Below, piece by piece: positions 1 to 8,341 of a stretch of DNA of 55,667 nt (position 1 is the first letter of the stretch; every line of letters starts with the position of its first letter). Below the pieces are notes generated by a model. It was not told the DNA's origin. It saw only the letters and a list, made by a program, of their open reading frames with translations, and did no database searches. The stretch covers positions 1-55,667 of the forward strand of contig CAJWFS010000006.1 in assembly GCA_913030665.1 (NCBI GenBank), in the 5' to 3' direction. Origin of the DNA: an uncultured Acidimicrobiaceae bacterium. Lineage in GTDB: Bacteria; Actinomycetota; Acidimicrobiia; Acidimicrobiales; MedAcidi-G1. Both the position numbers and the translations under genes were made by a program.

Positions 1-122
1 GAGGAGACCATTGCCGGGAACCACGTGATCTGCCGGGCGGCATCGACCACGACGTCCCAGACCACGTCGACGTCCGAATCGGTGACGATCCCGCTTCGCA
101 CGTCGATCGCATATTGCGCCAT
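1..122 (-). CDS. N-terminal fragment, possible SRPBCC/START-like protein
   Basis: The first 40 codons of a minus-strand gene are visible; the rest lies beyond the left edge. Translation starts at ATG 122 and continues open to base 1. The segment DVDVVWDVVVDAARQITWFP alternates hydrophobic residues and has the conserved Trp spacing seen at the start of many SRPBCC (START/polyketide cyclase) folds, but 40 residues are too few for a firm call. It diverges from menB, with 45 bp between the two start codons, so the promoters must be compact or overlapping. Confidence 0.5.
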   Translation of the reverse strand, partial: MAQYAIDVRSGIVTDSDVDVVWDVVVDAARQITWFPAMVS

Positions 123-167
123 GGGGCAATCCTGGAACCGGACCGGGGCCGGGAGGCGGCGGGCCGT

Positions 168-1091
168 ATGATCGCCTCCATGCTGGATGGCGTTGTTTCG
201 GAGATCTTCGATGCTGACAGGTGGGCTCCCGTGGATGGCTTCGACCTGTCTGACATCACCTACCACCGCGCTGTGGACCAGGGCACGGTCCGGGTCGCCT
301 TCGACCGCCCGGAGGTGCGAAATGCCTTCCGGCCTCACACGGTCGACGAGCTGTACCGGGTACTCGACCACGCCAGGATGACGCCCGACGTCGGGACCAT
401 CCTGCTGACGGGCAACGGGCCGTCGCCCGTGGACGGAGGCTGGGCGTTCTGCTCGGGAGGCGACCAGCGGATCCGGGGACGTGACGGATACCGCTACGCC
501 GATGGCGAGACCGCTGAGTCGGTGGACCCGACCCGTACCGGCCGCCTGCACATCCTGGAGGTCCAACGGCTGATCCGCTTCATGCCCAAGGTGGTCATTG
601 CCGTCGTCCCAGGATGGGCGGCCGGTGGCGGTCACAGCCTTCACGTCGTCGCCGACCTGACCCTCGCCAGCCGCCAGCACGCCGCCTTCAAGCAGACCGA
701 CGCTGACGTGGGCAGTTTCGATGCCGGCTTCGGATCGGCGTACCTGGCCCGCCAGGTGGGTCAGAAGTTCGCCCGGGAGATCTTCTTCCTGGGTCGCCGG
801 TACACCGCAGAGCAGGCGCACGCCATGGGGATGGTCAATGAGGTCGTGGACCACGCCGACCTGGAGTCCGTGGCTATGGAGTGGGCTGAGGCCATCAACG
901 CCAAGAGCCCCACGGCTCAGCGGATGCTCAAGTTCGCGTTCAACATGATCGACGATGGATTGGTCGGCCAGCAGGTCTTCGCCGGTGAGGCCACCCGGCT
1001 GGCCTACGGGAGCGACGAGGCCCAGGAGGGTCGGGACGCATTCCTGGAGAAGCGCCCGCAGGACTATTCGGACTTCCCGTACCACTTCTGA
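168..1091 (+). CDS. menB: 1,4-dihydroxy-2-naphthoyl-CoA synthase (MenB), carboxylate-containing type
   Basis: Crotonase-fold enzyme that cyclises o-succinylbenzoyl-CoA to 1,4-dihydroxy-2-naphthoyl-CoA in menaquinone synthesis. The protein is 307 aa, close to actinobacterial MenB. It carries CSGGDQRIRGRDGY (MenB-specific, acyl-CoA/oxyanion region), PGWAAGGGHSLH and QTDADVGSFD. In the last motif an Asp stands where bicarbonate-dependent MenB proteins have Gly, so this should be the subgroup supplying its own catalytic carboxylate. ATG 168 is chosen because GGGAGG (151-156) sits 11 nt upstream; ATG 180 is the alternative. No other men gene is in the window, so the gene is isolated from its pathway. 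A nearly adjacent same-strand flavodoxin-fold gene follows after 60 bp. Confidence 0.95.
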   Translation: MIASMLDGVVSEIFDADRWAPVDGFDLSDITYHRAVDQGTVRVAFDRPEVRNAFRPHTVDELYRVLDHARMTPDVGTILLTGNGPSPVDGGWAFCSGGDQRIRGRDGYRYADGETAESVDPTRTGRLHILEVQRLIRFMPKVVIAVVPGWAAGGGHSLHVVADLTLASRQHAAFKQTDADVGSFDAGFGSAYLARQVGQKFAREIFFLGRRYTAEQAHAMGMVNEVVDHADLESVAMEWAEAINAKSPTAQRMLKFAFNMIDDGLVGQQVFAGEATRLAYGSDEAQEGRDAFLEKRPQDYSDFPYHF

Positions 1092-1151
1092 GTGGGGACC
1101 ACGTCCTCTACATGATGACCACCACGGCGGCAACCGGTCGGGTGGGACGCG

Positions 1152-1637
1152 ATGCCTGAAGCTCCGCGACTCCTGGTCGTCTGGCATTCGACCTCGGGCG
1201 GCACACGGGAGCTCGTGGAAGCCGCGGTCGAGGGCGCCACTGATCCGAGGATCGCCGAGACGCTCGGGTCGGTGGTCGACGTACGGGTCATGGGAGCCTT
1301 CGATGCGGGTGTCGCGGATGTCCTGGCGGCTGACGGCTACCTGCTGGCCACGCCGGAGTACTTCGGGTACATGTCGGGAGCCATGAAGGACTTCTTCGAC
1401 CGGACGTACTACCCCTGCCTGGAGCACACCCGGGGCCGTCCCTACGGCCTCCTGGTGAAGGCGGGTGGCGACGGAAGCGGCGCAGTGGGAGCGGTCGGCC
1501 CGTTGGCGACCGGTCTGGAATGGCGACAGGTACTCGAACCGCTGGTGGTCCCTGGCGATGTCACCAATGAGCACCTGGACGCCGCACGGGAATTGGGCGG
1601 ATCGCTGGCAGCCGGGCTCGCCGGTGACCTCTGGTGA
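1152..1637 (+). CDS. Flavodoxin-fold NAD(P)H-dependent oxidoreductase-like protein
   Basis: A 161-aa protein beginning LLVVWHSTSGGTRELVEAA, the classic flavodoxin-like phosphate-binding loop (S-T-S-G-G-T-R) at residues about 12-19. The motif TPEYFGYMSGAMKDFFDR follows at about 70-85, resembling the second FMN-contacting loop of WrbA/flavodoxin-type reductases. It probably binds FMN and may reduce quinones or other small acceptors, but the substrate is unknown. It lies 60 bp after menB on the same strand. A role near menaquinone would be only a positional guess. It converges on the TauD-type gene downstream. Confidence 0.7.
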   Translation: MPEAPRLLVVWHSTSGGTRELVEAAVEGATDPRIAETLGSVVDVRVMGAFDAGVADVLAADGYLLATPEYFGYMSGAMKDFFDRTYYPCLEHTRGRPYGLLVKAGGDGSGAVGAVGPLATGLEWRQVLEPLVVPGDVTNEHLDAARELGGSLAAGLAGDLW

Positions 1638-1712
1638 GGGCCTGATCCGGGCCGTTCGCGCCGGCCGGTATCCGTACGCCGTGCCCTCCGGGAGCAGCGG
1701 CCTTCCGACCGT

Positions 1713-2675
1713 TCAGGCAGAGGGACGGTCGCCCACGATGCTGGCCCGCTCCATGATCCGCACGTCGGGCCAGTAGTCGCTGTTGGCGTAGTGCTGGACG
1801 GCCCGGTTGTCCCAGAAGGCGACCGATCCCGGCTCCCACTGGAAGCGGCACTGGTACTCGGGGTAGTCCGCCTGACGGCACAGCCGGTCCAGGATGTCGA
1901 TGCTCTCGGCCCGGGTCCTGCCGGATATTCGGTCGACGAATAACCGGTTCACGTAGAGGTGACGCCGCCCGGTGCGTTCGTGGGTGCAGACCACCGGATG
2001 GGCCACCTCGGGGTACAGGGCTCTGGCCTCTTCCATTCGCTCAGGCGGGACCTGCCTGCCGAGGGAGCGCTGGAAGTCGTGGATGGCCGTGAGCCCGTTG
2101 ACCTCGGAGCGCAGGTCCGGGGACAGCCCGTCGTAGGCGGCACACATGTCGGCGAAGAGGGTGTCACCGCCGAGGTCGGGTACCTGGACCGCTCTTAGGA
2201 TCGTCGAGCGGGACGGTCGTTTACGCCAGGTCACGTCGTGGTGCCACTGGTTCTCGTATCCGCCGGTGTCGACTCCCTTCGTGAACTTCACCAATTCGGG
2301 CTGCATCTCGTTGGATGGGAAGAACGGGTGGACCTCGAGCTCTCCGAACCTCCTGGCGAAGCCGAGGTGCTGCTCGGCTGTCATGTCCTGGTCCCGGAAG
2401 AAGACCACCTTGTAGGAATCCAGGGCCAGTTGGACATCCCGGATGGCCGGTTCTGGAAGGGCACGGGAGAGGTCGATTCCGGACAACTCTGCACCCACGG
2501 TGCTTCCCAGCATCCGGGCGTCGAAGTGCTCCCACGAGAGGCCGTGGAGCCGGGTGCGTTCCTCGGCGAGGTGGGTCACGGGCCCGAGATCGATCGGGTA
2601 GTCCGGGACCCTGTGCCTCGTGACCTCCAGGCCGGTACCCGGGTCGTCGACTGCCAGGATCTCAGTTTCTCCCAT
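1713..2675 (-). CDS. TauD/TfdA-family Fe(II)/2-oxoglutarate dioxygenase (copy 1)
   Basis: A 320-aa oxygenase. The iron ligands are visible as H-x-D in NQWHHDVTW (about residues 142-150) and the distal His in NRAVQHYAN near the C-terminus; the 2-oxoglutarate Arg lies in VRIMERASIVGD. Family members hydroxylate taurine, alkyl sulfates, chlorophenoxyacetates, carnitine precursors and others, so the substrate cannot be named. The N-terminus is about 50 aa longer than typical TauD, and the core fold starts near GLSWEHFDARMLGSTVGAEL, so a start downstream of ATG 2675 is possible. It is divergent from the metal-ABC ATPase gene and convergent with the flavodoxin-like gene. Confidence 0.85.
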   Translation of the reverse strand: MGETEILAVDDPGTGLEVTRHRVPDYPIDLGPVTHLAEERTRLHGLSWEHFDARMLGSTVGAELSGIDLSRALPEPAIRDVQLALDSYKVVFFRDQDMTAEQHLGFARRFGELEVHPFFPSNEMQPELVKFTKGVDTGGYENQWHHDVTWRKRPSRSTILRAVQVPDLGGDTLFADMCAAYDGLSPDLRSEVNGLTAIHDFQRSLGRQVPPERMEEARALYPEVAHPVVCTHERTGRRHLYVNRLFVDRISGRTRAESIDILDRLCRQADYPEYQCRFQWEPGSVAFWDNRAVQHYANSDYWPDVRIMERASIVGDRPSA

Positions 2676-2758
2676 TCGAACGAGGATAGGGACCGCCGTG
2701 GTGGGCGACTAATCCAGCGACGCACATCTACCGGGGTTGCGGCACTGGTTGAATCTAG

Positions 2759-2773
2759 CGAGAATGATTCTCA
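2759..2773. promoter_or_regulatory. Zur/Fur-like 7-1-7 palindrome
   Basis: The 15-mer CGAGAATGATTCTCA contains a perfect inverted repeat, GAGAAT-G-ATTCTC. It matches the remembered actinobacterial Zur-type consensus TGAAAATGATTTTCA at 12 of 15 positions and has the architecture of Fur-superfamily boxes. It lies immediately 5' of ATG 2776 of a metal-transport-type ATPase and covers an earlier in-frame ATG at 2764. An operator in that place would block transcription or use a near-leaderless mRNA. Which metal regulator binds is not determinable here. Confidence 0.6.
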
Positions 2774-2775
2774 TC

Positions 2776-3555
2776 ATGGAACAGAAGGATGGACGAGGGC
2801 GATCTGGCATCAGCCTGCGGGACGTGACGGTTGTCAGGGGTGGACACCGGGCCCTCGACTCCATCCGGGTCGACTTCGAGATCGGATCCTCGACAGCCCT
2901 GGTGGGTCCCAACGGTGCCGGCAAAACCACCCTGCTGGAGGTTCTGGCCGGCCTCAGGCAGCCGTCGACCGGGCATATAGAAGGTGGTCACCGATCGGTT
3001 GCATTCGTGGCCCAGACGCACTCCAGGACCTGGCTTCCGCTGAGCGTTGGTGAGGTGCTCCGGATGGCGCGCTTCCGCCCGACGCTCCTTCCCAGGCGGC
3101 TGGGCCCCGACGACCATCGGGCGGTGGACACGGCCGCTGGACGACTGGGGGTCCGCGACCTCATGGACTCGCCGCTGGACCGCCTCTCATTCGGGCAGCG
3201 CCAGCGGGTCCTTGTGGCACAGGCGCTGGCACGCGAGGCCGACGTCCTCCTCCTCGACGAACCGATCACCGGCCTCGACCTGATCAGCCAGGAACGAATC
3301 CTCGCCGTGATGGAATTCGAGCGCGACGCTGGGCGGATCGTCGTCCTGTCCACCCACCACCTGGACGAGGCAAGGCACTGTGACCGCGTCCTGGTCGTGG
3401 ATGGCCGCCTCGTGGCCGCCGGCGGACCGGAGGAGGTCCTGGTCCCCGATGTACTGCGAGAGGCCTACGGGGAGAGGGTGTTGGGCGACCACGCCCACCA
3501 CGACCACGGGCACGCCCTCCTACTGGTCGACGACCACGGACACGGGCAGCACTGA
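2776..3555 (+). CDS. Metal (zinc/manganese-type) ABC transporter ATP-binding protein, orphan
   Basis: A 259-aa ATPase. Walker A is GPNGAGKTT, the signature loop is LSFGQRQRV (a variant of LSGGQ), Walker B is VLLLDEP, followed by the switch His in STHHLDEA. The layout fits ZnuC/TroB-like ATPases that energise uptake of Zn2+ or Mn2+. The C-terminal 22 residues, DHAHHDHGHALLLVDDHGHGQH-like, contain eight His and could bind metal. No permease or substrate-binding protein is encoded nearby: the next gene is on the opposite strand. ATG 2776 is preferred over ATG 2764 because the latter lies inside the operator-like palindrome. Confidence 0.85.
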   Translation: MEQKDGRGRSGISLRDVTVVRGGHRALDSIRVDFEIGSSTALVGPNGAGKTTLLEVLAGLRQPSTGHIEGGHRSVAFVAQTHSRTWLPLSVGEVLRMARFRPTLLPRRLGPDDHRAVDTAAGRLGVRDLMDSPLDRLSFGQRQRVLVAQALAREADVLLLDEPITGLDLISQERILAVMEFERDAGRIVVLSTHHLDEARHCDRVLVVDGRLVAAGGPEEVLVPDVLREAYGERVLGDHAHHDHGHALLLVDDHGHGQH

Positions 3556-3566
3556 CTGTCGGACCC

Positions 3567-3589
3567 GCTGGACATCTGGGAAGTCCAGC
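3567..3589 (+). terminator. Hairpin after the metal ATPase gene
   Basis: GCTGGAC (3567-3573) and GTCCAGC (3583-3589) form a perfect 7-bp stem around a 9-nt loop. The hairpin starts 11 nt past the ATPase stop codon and sits between convergent genes. There is no T-run after it, so it is at best a U-tract-less terminator of the kind proposed for GC-rich actinobacteria. Confidence 0.4.
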
Positions 3590-3643
3590 CCTGTCACCTG
3601 ATATGAACAGAGGCCAATTTCGGATTGGCTGACGGGAACGCGC

Positions 3644-4318
3644 TCAGTCGAACAGTTCGGACGGACTCTCCGTGGCCGCTATGCATCGGGTGATGCCAGC
3701 CATGATCTCCTCGAGGGCGACGCTGGGTTGATCGCCCACCATGACACCCAGCACCTCGTGCCGGATTCTCAGGGGAAACCGCCGCCATGGCGAGATACGT
3801 GGGAGGTTCCGGCCCCGCGGCCAGAAGCGCTCTGTGCCGCTCACCCCAATTGCGACCACCGGGCGACCTGTGGCCAGCGCAAGACGACCGACTCCCGGAC
3901 GTGCCGTACCCACACCGGTAGGTGCCCATTCGGCTTCCGGCACCACCCTGCCCTCTGGCATGACCGCCACAGACCAGCCATCGGCCATCACCTCGGCCGC
4001 GATGTCCAGAGCCTCTGAACCATGGACCGGGATGCAACGAAGGCGCCGCAGTAGGCCGCCGATGCCCGGCCTGTCGAAGTAGGAACCGGCCACGAGTGGA
4101 CGGATCGGCCAGCCCCACTCGCTGAAGATCGCCGCTGCCAGAAACAGGTCCGCCATGGATCGGTGGTTCGCAGCGAGGATCACCGGCTCCTCGGACACCT
4201 CGGGCCTAACGCCGACGTCAAGCGTGGCAAGGAGCCCCAAGCCGCGGGCGACCCGTCGATGAACCCCCGCAAGGGCGGCGGCTTCAGTCGGATCCGGCGA
4301 GTTGAGAAATTCACGCAT
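3644..4318 (-). CDS. PlsC-family 1-acylglycerol-3-phosphate acyltransferase-like protein
   Basis: A 224-aa acyltransferase. The HX4D catalytic motif is NHRSMADLF (about residues 51-59), and the glycerophosphate-binding motif appears as MPEGR (about 118-122), in place of the more common PEGTRS. GVGRLALATGRPVVAIGV resembles the family's later block. It would acylate lysophosphatidate or a related acceptor at the membrane. ATG 4318 is chosen because the region upstream has no family similarity. It follows the polysaccharide deacetylase gene by 29 bp on the same strand, with upp ahead of both. Hydrophobic segments are weak, so membrane attachment is probably peripheral. Confidence 0.75.
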   Translation of the reverse strand: MREFLNSPDPTEAAALAGVHRRVARGLGLLATLDVGVRPEVSEEPVILAANHRSMADLFLAAAIFSEWGWPIRPLVAGSYFDRPGIGGLLRRLRCIPVHGSEALDIAAEVMADGWSVAVMPEGRVVPEAEWAPTGVGTARPGVGRLALATGRPVVAIGVSGTERFWPRGRNLPRISPWRRFPLRIRHEVLGVMVGDQPSVALEEIMAGITRCIAATESPSELFD

Positions 4319-4347
4319 GGGCCCCGAGCGTAGGGAGCCGACGGCGC

Positions 4348-5427
4348 CTAACGCTGCTGATCCACGACGAGCTCCGGAAGGTGGCAGCCCAGGGACGTGT
4401 CGTGACGCTCTCGGCCAGCGTTGCGCGCCCAGAGACATATCGGTCCACCCTGGTCCCCGCCACCCACCACGAGGTGGAAGTCATGGTCTCCCGAGGTCAC
4501 TCCGAGCACCATCGGTCCCGTGGCTGCGGCCACCAGGATCTCCAACCCGCCCGCAGCAAGGTCTGCGTCGAATGCCCAGCCGCTGAGGTGTACAACTCCA
4601 TCTGACGACCAGGACCTCTCCACCAGGCCGACGGGAACGTCGCCCGGCCCACGGGTCGCCATTCGATCCCGGCGCTCACTGTCGGACCGGCAAGCTGGCA
4701 ACGCCTCGAATCGCCATCCCTCGGCGTTGAACGACTCCAGCACCTCGGCCACGATGTGCAGGGTCAACCACTTGCGGTCGTGGAGCAGGATCACGGAGCC
4801 GTCGTGGCGCTCGCCGGTCAGGTATTCCAACACGACCGGGACCCAGGGATCCCGCCACTCCTGAGGATCGGCGGTCCAACCCACATGGACCATTCCGAGG
4901 CCCGACGCAACCAGGTCGACCAACTCGTCATGGTCGCCGTAGGGGGCCCGGAAGCAGGTCGGACGAAAGCCCGCCAGTGACTCGATCAGGATCGATGCGG
5001 TTTCCAAATCCGCAGCGACGGCCCAGGGGTGCATGTCGGTCATGCGTCGGTGGTCGAGGGAATGGTTGCCGACCGTATGACCGCTGCTGAGGAGGTCCTG
5101 CACCTCCTCCCCACCCCAGCGGGGTTCCAGGTTCCGACCCAGGGGAAAGAAGGAGGCCTTCGCCCCGTATCCATCCAGGAGGTCCAAGAGCAGCGGGGTG
5201 AACAACTGGTCGGGACCATCGTCGAACGTGAGGTGGACTATGCCGGGGTCCCTACCTGCTGTCTCGTAGGGGCCGGACGCGTCCAGGGAACCACCTGTCA
5301 ACGCGGCGGGCGCCGCACTACCGGTGCCAGCTCCGGTCAGGAGCGCCGCCGCCAGCATCAGGGCGACCAGCCGGAGGGAGCGGCCTATGTCAGGTCGTCC
5401 CGTAGATGCGGTCGCCTGCGTCGCCAA
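4348..5427 (-). CDS. Secreted polysaccharide deacetylase (NodB domain) with C-terminal extension
   Basis: A 359-aa protein with a signal peptide: Arg near residue 16, hydrophobic stretch at about 20-36 and an Ala-rich cleavage region (GSAAPA). The NodB catalytic blocks are in order: LTFDDGPD (metal/catalytic Asp), [10 protein letters not shown] (His metal ligands), [18 protein letters not shown] and VILLHD (catalytic His). It should remove N- or O-acetyl groups from a cell-wall or extracellular polysaccharide. About 100 residues follow the NodB domain, including [17 protein letters not shown], a probable beta-sandwich of unknown role. The start overlaps the end of upp by 38 bp, which suggests translational coupling; no later start leaves a normal signal peptide. 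Confidence 0.85.
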   Translation of the reverse strand: MATQATASTGRPDIGRSLRLVALMLAAALLTGAGTGSAAPAALTGGSLDASGPYETAGRDPGIVHLTFDDGPDQLFTPLLLDLLDGYGAKASFFPLGRNLEPRWGGEEVQDLLSSGHTVGNHSLDHRRMTDMHPWAVAADLETASILIESLAGFRPTCFRAPYGDHDELVDLVASGLGMVHVGWTADPQEWRDPWVPVVLEYLTGERHDGSVILLHDRKWLTLHIVAEVLESFNAEGWRFEALPACRSDSERRDRMATRGPGDVPVGLVERSWSSDGVVHLSGWAFDADLAAGGLEILVAAATGPMVLGVTSGDHDFHLVVGGGDQGGPICLWARNAGRERHDTSLGCHLPELVVDQQR

Positions 5428-6013
5428 GGCCCGGGACGATGTACCCCACCTCGTTCAGGCGTTCGTCGACCGCTGCCGTCCAGATCGCCACGTCGGGATG
5501 TGCAGCGTGGAGGGCGGCAATTCCTTCGGGGGACGCCAGGAGACAGAGGAACCGTATGGCCGATGGCCCGTCGGCCGCCACCCGGTCTAGGGCAGCGATG
5601 GCCGAGTTCCCGGTAGCCAGCATCGGGTCCACCACGATGACCATCCGATCCTCCAGGGGTGGGAATTTGCAGTAGTACTCGACCGCCTCCAGGGTCTCAT
5701 GGTCGCGGTAGAGCCCCACGTGGCCCACCCTGGCGGACGGAAGCACCTGCAGCACCCCGGCCAGCAAGCCGTTGCCGGCCCTCAGGATGGAGACCACCAC
5801 CGGATCCTCGACGAGTTCCGGTTGGTGGGTCTCGACCAACGGGGTGGTTATGAGCACGTCGTGGAGGGCCAGTTCGCGGGTCACCTCGTAGGTCAGAAGA
5901 AGGCTGGTCTCGGTGAGTAGTTGCCGAAACCGTTCGCTAGACGTGCTGACACGGCGCATCTGGGTCAGCTTGTGGGCCACCAGGGGATGGTCGATGACGT
6001 GGAGTTCGGGCAT
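5390..6013 (-). CDS. upp: Uracil phosphoribosyltransferase
   Basis: Converts uracil and PRPP to UMP in pyrimidine salvage. At 207 aa it has the usual UPRTase length. Visible blocks are [14 protein letters not shown] near the N-terminus, [16 protein letters not shown] (about 74-89), the PRPP loop [20 protein letters not shown], and the uracil-binding C-terminal [17 protein letters not shown]. It is a cytosolic housekeeping enzyme. It heads a minus-strand run with a polysaccharide deacetylase and an acyltransferase, with which it shares no obvious function. Confidence 0.97.
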   Translation of the reverse strand: MPELHVIDHPLVAHKLTQMRRVSTSSERFRQLLTETSLLLTYEVTRELALHDVLITTPLVETHQPELVEDPVVVSILRAGNGLLAGVLQVLPSARVGHVGLYRDHETLEAVEYYCKFPPLEDRMVIVVDPMLATGNSAIAALDRVAADGPSAIRFLCLLASPEGIAALHAAHPDVAIWTAAVDERLNEVGYIVPGLGDAGDRIYGTT

Positions 6014-6052
6014 CGACCCACCCTAGGTCCCAGTGTCGTGGGGAAGGAGCCC

Positions 6053-6973
6053 TCAGGCGTGGGCCACCAGCCAGTCCCTGAGGGCGGTGGCAGCCGAGGT
6101 GAGGGCCCTTCCCGCTGGGGCGTTCAACCAGATCGGCTCGTCCGTGGTCACGGATTCGACGACCGGCTGGACGAGGAGTCCCCGGTCCATGAGGTCCACG
6201 ACGAGGTGGTGCCAACCCAGACCGACGCCGTGGCCCTCAATGGCTGCGTGCAGTAGGACGGTGTAGTCGTTGGTGATACCCGACCCGGCGCCATCGGGTG
6301 CGGTGGTTCCAACCGCCCGGAACCATTCGGACCAGCGCATTCTGGTCCGGTGCCTCTCCTGGAGGGTCAGGAGGTCGGCGCCCAGCAGCACCTCCATTGA
6401 CCAGGGGCGTGGTGCGATGGAGTCGGCGTACCTGGCACTGCAGACCGGGTAGACCGTCTCGGTCATCAGGGCCCACCGCTGACATCCTGGCCATCGGGCC
6501 CTCCCCACCGGCACGAAGAGGTCCACGGTGCCGGTGTCGAAGTTCCTGTCCGAGTCGGTCGTGACGCAACGGACGTCGATCTCGGGATGGTCCGCCTTGA
6601 AACCGGCCAACCGTGGCATCAGCCAACTGGCTGCGGTGGCCGTGGACACCGAGATGGTCACCACCTCAGTTATCCCATCATGCATGTGTTGTACGTCCCG
6701 TACCGCCTGATGTACCCGGGTGAGACCTGCTCCCACGCCATCGGCCAGGATCCGCCCACCGTCGGTCAGACGGATTCCACGGTGGTCCCTCTCAAAGAGG
6801 GCGCATCCGAACCACCGCTCTAGTTGACGGATCGCGTGGCTTACGGCGGGTTGGCCCACCTCGAGTTCCTCGGCAGCGCTGGAGAAACTTGCGTGGCGGG
6901 CCACGATGGCGAAGGTCGCCAACCCCTGGATGGAGGGAAGGTCGGTGGAACCAGCAATATCAATCTGTTTCAT
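6053..6973 (-). CDS. LysR-family transcriptional regulator
   Basis: A 306-aa LysR-type regulator. The winged HTH is at the N-terminus: ATFAIVARHASFSSAAEELE followed by GQPAVSHAIRQLERWFGCALF and FERDHRGIRLTDGG. A type-2 periplasmic-binding-like effector domain follows (VTISVSTATAASWLMPRLAGF onward). ATG 6973 (MKQIDIAG) gives the typical LysR length; an earlier in-frame ATG at 7045 would add 24 unrelated residues. It is divergent from the Rieske-sox operon, with 90 bp between the starts and a dyad in that gap, the normal arrangement for a regulator of the adjacent operon. The likely effector is glycine betaine, dimethylglycine or sarcosine, by context only. Confidence 0.9.
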   Translation of the reverse strand: MKQIDIAGSTDLPSIQGLATFAIVARHASFSSAAEELEVGQPAVSHAIRQLERWFGCALFERDHRGIRLTDGGRILADGVGAGLTRVHQAVRDVQHMHDGITEVVTISVSTATAASWLMPRLAGFKADHPEIDVRCVTTDSDRNFDTGTVDLFVPVGRARWPGCQRWALMTETVYPVCSARYADSIAPRPWSMEVLLGADLLTLQERHRTRMRWSEWFRAVGTTAPDGAGSGITNDYTVLLHAAIEGHGVGLGWHHLVVDLMDRGLLVQPVVESVTTDEPIWLNAPAGRALTSAATALRDWLVAHA

Positions 6974-6996
6974 GGTCCCATGAGAGTACTGGTCCT

Positions 6997-7011
6997 TTAC
7001 ACAGAGTGAAA
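6997..7011. promoter_or_regulatory. LysR-type dyad (T-N11-A) between divergent genes
   Basis: TTACAC-AGA-GTGAAA is a 15-nt imperfect dyad (five of six arm positions pair) containing the T-N11-A core typical of LysR recognition sites. It lies 24 nt upstream of the LysR start and 52 nt upstream of the Rieske start. A role in autoregulation and operon control is inferred from position. Confidence 0.45.
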
Positions 7012-7063
7012 GTGGGCCTACCGTCGCGCCAGTCGTTGCAGCCATGTCACGGCACCCGCTTCC

Positions 7064-8338
7064 TTGAGCACCTCCAACCTCGCGCTGAGCGCCGTAGACG
7101 AGTCACCCTGGACCTCCAAAGAGGCCTGGGTGGGTACCCGTCGCCCCATCCTGGAGGCGCACGCCCTACCTGCCGCCGCCTACGCCGACGAGCACTTCTT
7201 CGACGTCGAACGCGAGGAGGTCTTCGCCACCTCATGGGTGTGCGTAGGCATCCACGACGAGTTGTCCAAACCGGGTAGCGCTATCGTCCGCCTGGTAGCC
7301 GGCAGGTCGGTGATCCTCACCCGTAATACATCCGGCGAACTCCGTGGCTTCCTGAACGCCTGTCGACACCGGGGCACCCGGCTCCTCGACGGGGACTGCA
7401 CCTTGGGATCCACGATCAGGTGCCCATACCACCGTTGGGGCTACGACCTGGATGGGAACCTGGTGTCCACGCCCCAATTCGCCGATGCCGGCGTGGACCG
7501 TTTCGACACGGCCGACTACGGCCTCCACACCGTCCGGGTGGCGGTCTGGCAGTGCCTCGTGTTCGTCTGCCTCTCTGAGGAGACGTTGCCGATCGAAGCC
7601 TGGTTCGGTGACCTTGACCAACGCCTGGCTGGCTACAGGCTGGCCGACTGGCATAGCCACCAGACCCTGCCGGTGGAGATCGAGGCGAACTGGAAGCTCA
7701 TCTCCGAGAACTTCCAGGAGTATTACCACCTGTGCTGGGTCCACCCGGAGCTCGCCAGGGTCTCCCGGGTCAGGGACCACTACCGCTACCAGGGCCCCGG
7801 CATGTACTGCGGCCAGACCACGACGCCCATATCCAGCGACGAACGCGGCGACTGGGCCACCATGCCGCCAGCGGAGGGCCTGGACCCATCCGACTCGGCC
7901 AGCGGGCGATTCATCGCCCTCTTCCCGAACGTGCTGCTCAGCATCCTCCCCAACCACATCTGCGTCATGCGTCTCGAAGCGATCGCCCCCGGCGTCACCC
8001 ACGAGACATGTACGTGGTTGCTGCCCCCCTCTACCGGCCACGTGCCGGACGAGGACTTCGCGGTCACCCGGGACTTCTGGTTGGACCTGAACGCCGAAGA
8101 CATCGACATCGTCCAACGAGGCCAGCGGGGCCTGGCGACCGGCGGCTACACCCCCGGTCGCCTCTCCCCACGCTTCGAGGAACCACTGCACCGGTTCCAC
8201 AACATGCTCGCCGACCGGTTCAACGGGGTCCCCAGGATCCCCGACGGTGATGAATCAGACGACCAGCCGCTCTACGGCACCGGGGTCAACCCGTTGCCGT
8301 GGCGCATGGTCGAAAGCCAAACACGGGAGGGAAACTAG
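7064..8338 (+). CDS. Rieske non-haem iron oxygenase alpha subunit, GbcA/betaine demethylase-like
   Basis: A 424-aa oxygenase. The Rieske [2Fe-2S] ligands are C100-x-H102 (CRHRGTRL) and C120-x2-H123 (CPYHRWGY). The mononuclear iron site lies in ENFQEYYHLCWVHPEL with an H-x4-H pair. The layout matches glycine-betaine or stachydrine demethylases and choline monooxygenase-like proteins, which oxidatively remove an N-methyl group as formaldehyde. The start is taken as TTG 7064; GTG 7130 is an alternative that leaves the conserved core intact. The stop codon is 3 bp from soxB, so it leads a five-gene operon. Its product chain (dimethylglycine, then sarcosine) fits the downstream enzymes. No reductase (GbcB-like) gene is present. 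Confidence 0.85.
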   Translation: MSTSNLALSAVDESPWTSKEAWVGTRRPILEAHALPAAAYADEHFFDVEREEVFATSWVCVGIHDELSKPGSAIVRLVAGRSVILTRNTSGELRGFLNACRHRGTRLLDGDCTLGSTIRCPYHRWGYDLDGNLVSTPQFADAGVDRFDTADYGLHTVRVAVWQCLVFVCLSEETLPIEAWFGDLDQRLAGYRLADWHSHQTLPVEIEANWKLISENFQEYYHLCWVHPELARVSRVRDHYRYQGPGMYCGQTTTPISSDERGDWATMPPAEGLDPSDSASGRFIALFPNVLLSILPNHICVMRLEAIAPGVTHETCTWLLPPSTGHVPDEDFAVTRDFWLDLNAEDIDIVQRGQRGLATGGYTPGRLSPRFEEPLHRFHNMLADRFNGVPRIPDGDESDDQPLYGTGVNPLPWRMVESQTREGN

Positions 8339-8341
8339 CCA

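Noticed and set aside
7232-8200. 322-aa minus-strand frame opposite the Rieske gene
   Set aside because: Shadow of the Rieske coding frame; Asp/Val-rich text with no domain and no RBS.
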